Shown: in pieces, positions 6,168 to 8,025 of the stretch
Numbering within the stretch: the first letter of the stretch is position 1
Layout of the letters: each line of letters starts with the position of its first letter
Source: an uncultured Vampirovibrio sp.
GTDB lineage: Bacteria > Cyanobacteriota > Vampirovibrionia > Gastranaerophilales > Gastranaerophilaceae
Direction: 5' to 3'
Length of the DNA stretch: 8,025 nucleotides
Assembly (NCBI GenBank): GCA_910579975.1
Contig: CAJTWU010000044.1
Location: forward strand, 1-8,025
The notes under the pieces: model-generated
Told to the model about the DNA's origin: nothing
What the model saw: the letters and a program-made list of their open reading frames with translations, nothing else
Databases searched by the model: none
Translations under genes and position numbers: made by a program

Positions 6168-6548
6168 TTATTCCTCTATTTCGTCATCCTCATCTTCTTC
6201 TTTTTTAATAATCTCAATAACATTTTTTGCCATTTGTTTAGCAATTTCATGTCTTGTAGATTCAGGGCAATTTTGAAGAAGGCTAATTGCTGTTCTTAAA
6301 GTACCATCAAGGTCATACCAACGACCTTTTTTTGTATTTTCTAAAATATCTTCTGTAGCTGAAACAATATCTTCTACAGACTCATATTCAGAGTTTGAAA
6401 TATTGTGTTCAGTAATAATTTTAATAAGATTGAGCGCTATTTTAATTTGAGACTCATCATCAGACTCTTCAAGGGTTTTCATTGCAGAAGATAAAACAGG
6501 ATCTTTGTCGTACCATCTTCTGGCATTAGTTGTAAATTCTTCTTTCAT
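6168..6548 (-). CDS. Small duplicated 'RWYD' repeat protein, function unknown
   Basis: A 126-residue, mostly helical, acidic protein that I cannot assign to a named family. It contains two copies of one unit, about residues 10-48 and 75-114. Arg, Trp, Tyr, Asp, Asp, Leu, Ala and Leu recur at 11, 12, 13, 14, 16, 19, 22, 26 and at 76, 77, 78, 79, 81, 84, 87, 91, a constant offset of 65. Each motif is followed by an amphipathic helix of about 20 residues. The C-terminus (115-126) is almost pure Glu and Asp. No signal peptide, membrane helix or obvious catalytic motif is present, so a cytoplasmic binding protein is the cautious guess. Evidence that it is real: a strong ribosome site (AGGAGGG at about 6558-6552, next to the ATG), a near-consensus promoter and the internal repeat. 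It converges with the helicase, with 6 bases between stop codons, and diverges from bioD. Confidence 0.78.
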   Translation of the reverse strand: MKEEFTTNARRWYDKDPVLSSAMKTLEESDDESQIKIALNLIKIITEHNISNSEYESVEDIVSATEDILENTKKGRWYDLDGTLRTAISLLQNCPESTRHEIAKQMAKNVIEIIKKEEDEDDEIEE

Positions 6549-6575
6549 AGTCCCTCCTAATAAATCTATAAAACG

Positions 6576-6604
6576 ATTATATAATAATTTTTAAATCTTG
6601 TCCA
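6576..6604 (-). promoter_or_regulatory. Near-consensus promoter of the RWYD gene
   Basis: On minus, TGGACA (6604-6599, 5 of 6) and a perfect TATAAT (6581-6576) are separated by exactly 17 bases. The predicted start near 6569 gives a leader of about 20 bases carrying the AGGAGG ribosome site. Its -35 bases coincide with the -35 of the opposing bioD promoter. Confidence 0.7.
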
Positions 6605-6626
6605 TTATTTAAAATAATGCTAGTAT
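6598..6626 (+). promoter_or_regulatory. Probable promoter of bioD-rsmD, placing the start at the ATG
   Basis: TTGTCC (6598-6603, 4 of 6) is followed after 17 bases by TAGTAT (6621-6626, 4 of 6), preceded by TGC, which gives an extended -10. Six bases (AGAACT) separate the -10 from the ATG at 6633 and no Shine-Dalgarno is present, so the mRNA is predicted to be leaderless. The spacer holds a 7+1+7 palindrome, ATTATTT/AAATAAT (6604-6618), which could be an operator or simply AT-rich chance. Confidence 0.5.
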
Positions 6627-6632
6627 AGAACT

Positions 6633-7352
6633 ATGTTAAATTTATACATCACATCCGCAAAACATGGCGACGGTAAAACATTTATTTCTTCGGGTATTGC
6701 CGCAACAATGCAAAGCTTAGGTTACTCAACTTCTGTTTATAAACCTATTCAAACAGGAGGTGTTGAGATTAATGGATTTATTCAGTCACCGGATATTACA
6801 TTTATTAAAAGTATTGACCCTTATATTAATACTCATTATTCATACATGTTTAAAACTAAAGCTGAACCATTAATTGCAGCAGAAGCAGAAAATGAAGCTA
6901 TTGACATAGAATTGATTAATGGAGAATATTCAAAACTTATTTATAACTCTGATTGTACAATTGTTGACGGCGATAGCGGGTTGTTAAGCCCGATTGCTGC
7001 AGCAGTGCAAACTGTCGATTTGGTAAAAAGGATGCAAGTTCCTTGTTTATTAATAGTTACACCGAAAGAAGACTCTATCAATGATGCTTTACTTTCAATT
7101 TATACAGCACAAGAAAAGGGTGTTGAAATACGTGGAGTAATTATTAATAATATCCATCAGGATTGTCCTAAGACATTGCTTACATCAATTACAAGAGTTA
7201 TTGAAGAATACTCAAATATAAATATACTTGGGCTAATGCCTTATCTGGGAGAAAAAGTTATTCCAGAAGATCTTATTACAGGTATACTTAACGGTATTGA
7301 TATCGAAAGTATATTCAAAGTAAAAATAGAAAAATTGGAATTTAGCCAATGA
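6633..7352 (+). CDS. bioD: Dethiobiotin synthetase-like protein (BioD)
   Basis: BioD closes the ureido ring of dethiobiotin from 7,8-diaminopelargonate, CO2 and ATP, the penultimate step of biotin synthesis. The 239-residue product has the BioD plan: an N-terminal P-loop (A9-K-H-G-D-G-K-T16, fitting [AG]xxxxGKT), KPIQTGG (37-43; E. coli has Lys37 and Ser41, here Lys37 and Thr41), Asp54, a KAEPLIAAEAE segment (76-86), and INN (171-173) where E. coli has its adenine-contacting Asn. The usual VEGAGG loop reads VDGDSG (111-116), so the metal-binding Glu is Asp and the glycine pattern changes. This makes it a divergent BioD or a related AAA_26-type ATPase. No other biotin gene is in the window. 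It overlaps rsmD by ATGA and is probably co-transcribed with it. Confidence 0.8.
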   Translation: MLNLYITSAKHGDGKTFISSGIAATMQSLGYSTSVYKPIQTGGVEINGFIQSPDITFIKSIDPYINTHYSYMFKTKAEPLIAAEAENEAIDIELINGEYSKLIYNSDCTIVDGDSGLLSPIAAAVQTVDLVKRMQVPCLLIVTPKEDSINDALLSIYTAQEKGVEIRGVIINNIHQDCPKTLLTSITRVIEEYSNINILGLMPYLGEKVIPEDLITGILNGIDIESIFKVKIEKLEFSQ

Positions 7353-7864
7353 TTATAACTGGGGGTAAATACAAGGGACGAAAAGTCTTAGCGCCTGATG
7401 AAAAAATTACACGTCCTACTCTTTCTAAAGTAAGAATGGGAGTCTTTAATACTCTGTTTTCTATTCTGGGTGAATTTGAAGATAAAACTTTTCTAGATGT
7501 TTTTGGCGGTTCAGGAATTATGGGGCTTGAGGCACTTTCAAGAGGATTTAATGATGTTCTGGTTTTCGAAAAAAATCCAAAAGCAGCACAAATAATCAAA
7601 AAAAACTACGCAGCATTAGGACTAACTCCTAATCTAAAAATAGGAGATAGTCTGAAATTAATTCAGAAGCTGGATAAAAATTATGATGTAATTTATATTG
7701 ATCCGCCTTATATGAGTGGAATTTATGAAAATACTTTTGATAAAATTAAATCTGATGCTATTATTATTGCCGAGCATTCAGAAGATATAGATACCAGTTC
7801 ATTGACTTTAATCAAAGAAAAAAATTACGGCGGCAAAAGAGTATCTTTTCTTAAGAAATATTAA
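7349..7864 (+). CDS. rsmD: 16S rRNA (guanine966-N2)-methyltransferase RsmD
   Basis: An S-adenosylmethionine-dependent methyltransferase that modifies G966 of 16S rRNA in the assembled small subunit. Family landmarks are the N-terminal IITGGKYKGRK (2-12), TRPTLSKVRMGVFNTL (21-36), the AdoMet-binding motif FLDVFGGSGIMGLEALSRG (48-66), FEKN at 74-77 and the catalytic DPPY of N-methyltransferases (118-121). At 171 residues it is slightly shorter than typical members (about 180-200), mainly at the C-terminus. The ATG overlaps the bioD stop (ATGA) with only a weak ribosome site, so translational coupling is likely. In many bacteria rsmD precedes coaD; the gene downstream here does not begin like coaD. 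Confidence 0.92.
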   Translation: MIITGGKYKGRKVLAPDEKITRPTLSKVRMGVFNTLFSILGEFEDKTFLDVFGGSGIMGLEALSRGFNDVLVFEKNPKAAQIIKKNYAALGLTPNLKIGDSLKLIQKLDKNYDVIYIDPPYMSGIYENTFDKIKSDAIIIAEHSEDIDTSSLTLIKEKNYGGKRVSFLKKY

Positions 7865-7872
7865 AAAAATTG

Positions 7873-7896
7873 TAACAAATTGTGTAAAATTTGTTA
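7873..7896. repeat. Intergenic 9+6+9 inverted repeat
   Basis: TAACAAATT (7873-7881) and AATTTGTTA (7888-7896) are perfect reverse complements around a six-base loop, GTGTAA. The repeat lies 8 bases after the rsmD stop and 7 bases before the -35 of the next promoter. It has no G+C-rich core and no clean T run, so it is a poor intrinsic terminator. It could equally be an operator for the downstream gene. Confidence 0.5.
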
Positions 7897-7903
7897 TTAA
7901 ATA

Positions 7904-7931
7904 TTGAAACAAGGAATATATAAAATATAAT
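7904..7931 (+). promoter_or_regulatory. Promoter upstream of the last, partial gene
   Basis: TTGAAA (7904-7909, 5 of 6) and a perfect TATAAT (7926-7931) are separated by 16 bases. The predicted start is at about 7937-7939, so an mRNA for the ATG at 7944 would have a leader of only about six bases and no ribosome site. Confidence 0.6.
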
Positions 7932-7943
7932 AGTTATATAGAT

Positions 7944-8025
7944 ATGGATGTCGTCATGGGAAGTACACTGTCATCAATCAATTATACTAATATATTTGTA
8001 TGCCTTATCGAGCACCTCAAAAGTC
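7944..8025 (+). CDS. Possible gene start, 3' end outside window
   Basis: An open frame of 27 codons runs from ATG 7944 to the end of the window, starting MDVVMGSTLSSINYTN. A second in-frame ATG at 7956 would give MGSTLSS. Neither has a clear Shine-Dalgarno. The case for a gene is the promoter-like sequence just upstream and the uninterrupted frame, which is short and therefore weak. Too little protein is visible to name a family. Confidence 0.4.
   Translation, partial: MDVVMGSTLSSINYTNIFVCLIEHLKS

Noticed and set aside
6161..6175. AGGAA/TTCCT hairpin between the helicase and RWYD genes as a terminator
   Set aside because: The stem is only 5 base pairs, overlaps a stop codon and has no T run on either strand.
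7342..7599. Minus-strand 85-codon frame opposite rsmD
   Set aside because: It mirrors the conserved RsmD motifs on the other strand and spans the bioD-rsmD junction; nothing suggests it is expressed.
7872..7885. NtcA-like site (GTA-N8-TAC) downstream of rsmD
   Set aside because: The right half reads TGT rather than TAC, so it does not fit the site.
1..8025. A CRISPR array, tRNA, insertion sequence, toxin-antitoxin pair or defence island
   Set aside because: No array of direct repeats, no cloverleaf, no transposase or phage protein and no defence-family motif was found. The content is housekeeping.

Overview
The window is AT-rich, gene-dense bacterial chromosome with ordinary housekeeping content. 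No mobile element, phage gene, CRISPR array, rRNA or tRNA was seen. The best lineage clue is the 764-residue helicase at 3867-6161. It follows the Ski2-like/DSHCT architecture typical of Cyanobacteria, the relatives of plant chloroplast ISE2. With the low GC and the absence of any photosynthesis gene, this suggests a non-photosynthetic cyanobacterial relative (Melainabacteria/Vampirovibrionia, for example gut Gastranaerophilales). That placement is inference from a few kilobases; no marker gene was tested.

Layout. (1) 2-2455, plus strand: a tight operon holding the 3' part of obg (ribosome-assembly GTPase), tadA (tRNA adenosine deaminase), a TIGR02757/DUF2400 protein of unknown function, and a membrane-anchored TPR protein. 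It ends in a perfect-palindrome terminator (2458-2491) that also serves the opposing unit. (2) 2493-3769, minus strand: a secreted thioredoxin-fold protein followed 14 bases later by rmlA, the first enzyme of dTDP-sugar synthesis. (3) 3770-3866: divergent promoter region, then the Ski2-like helicase on plus. (4) 6168-6548, minus strand: a small two-repeat 'RWYD' protein of unknown function, convergent with the helicase. (5) 6549-6632: a compact divergent promoter region, then bioD-rsmD on plus with a 4-base ATGA overlap. (6) 7865-8025: an intergenic inverted repeat, a good sigma-70-type promoter and the first codons of a gene that leaves the window.

The genes mostly concern ribosome, tRNA and RNA quality (obg, tadA, rsmD, helicase), with single steps of cofactor (bioD) and cell-surface sugar (rmlA) synthesis. 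I see no dedicated new system such as a defence island or biosynthetic cluster. The points most worth a second look are regulatory. Two genes (the thioredoxin-fold gene and bioD) have a promoter whose -10 box ends exactly 6 bases before the ATG and no Shine-Dalgarno, which predicts leaderless mRNAs. The bioD promoter and the divergent promoter of the RWYD gene share the same -35 bases. The RWYD protein itself is the most obscure gene here.
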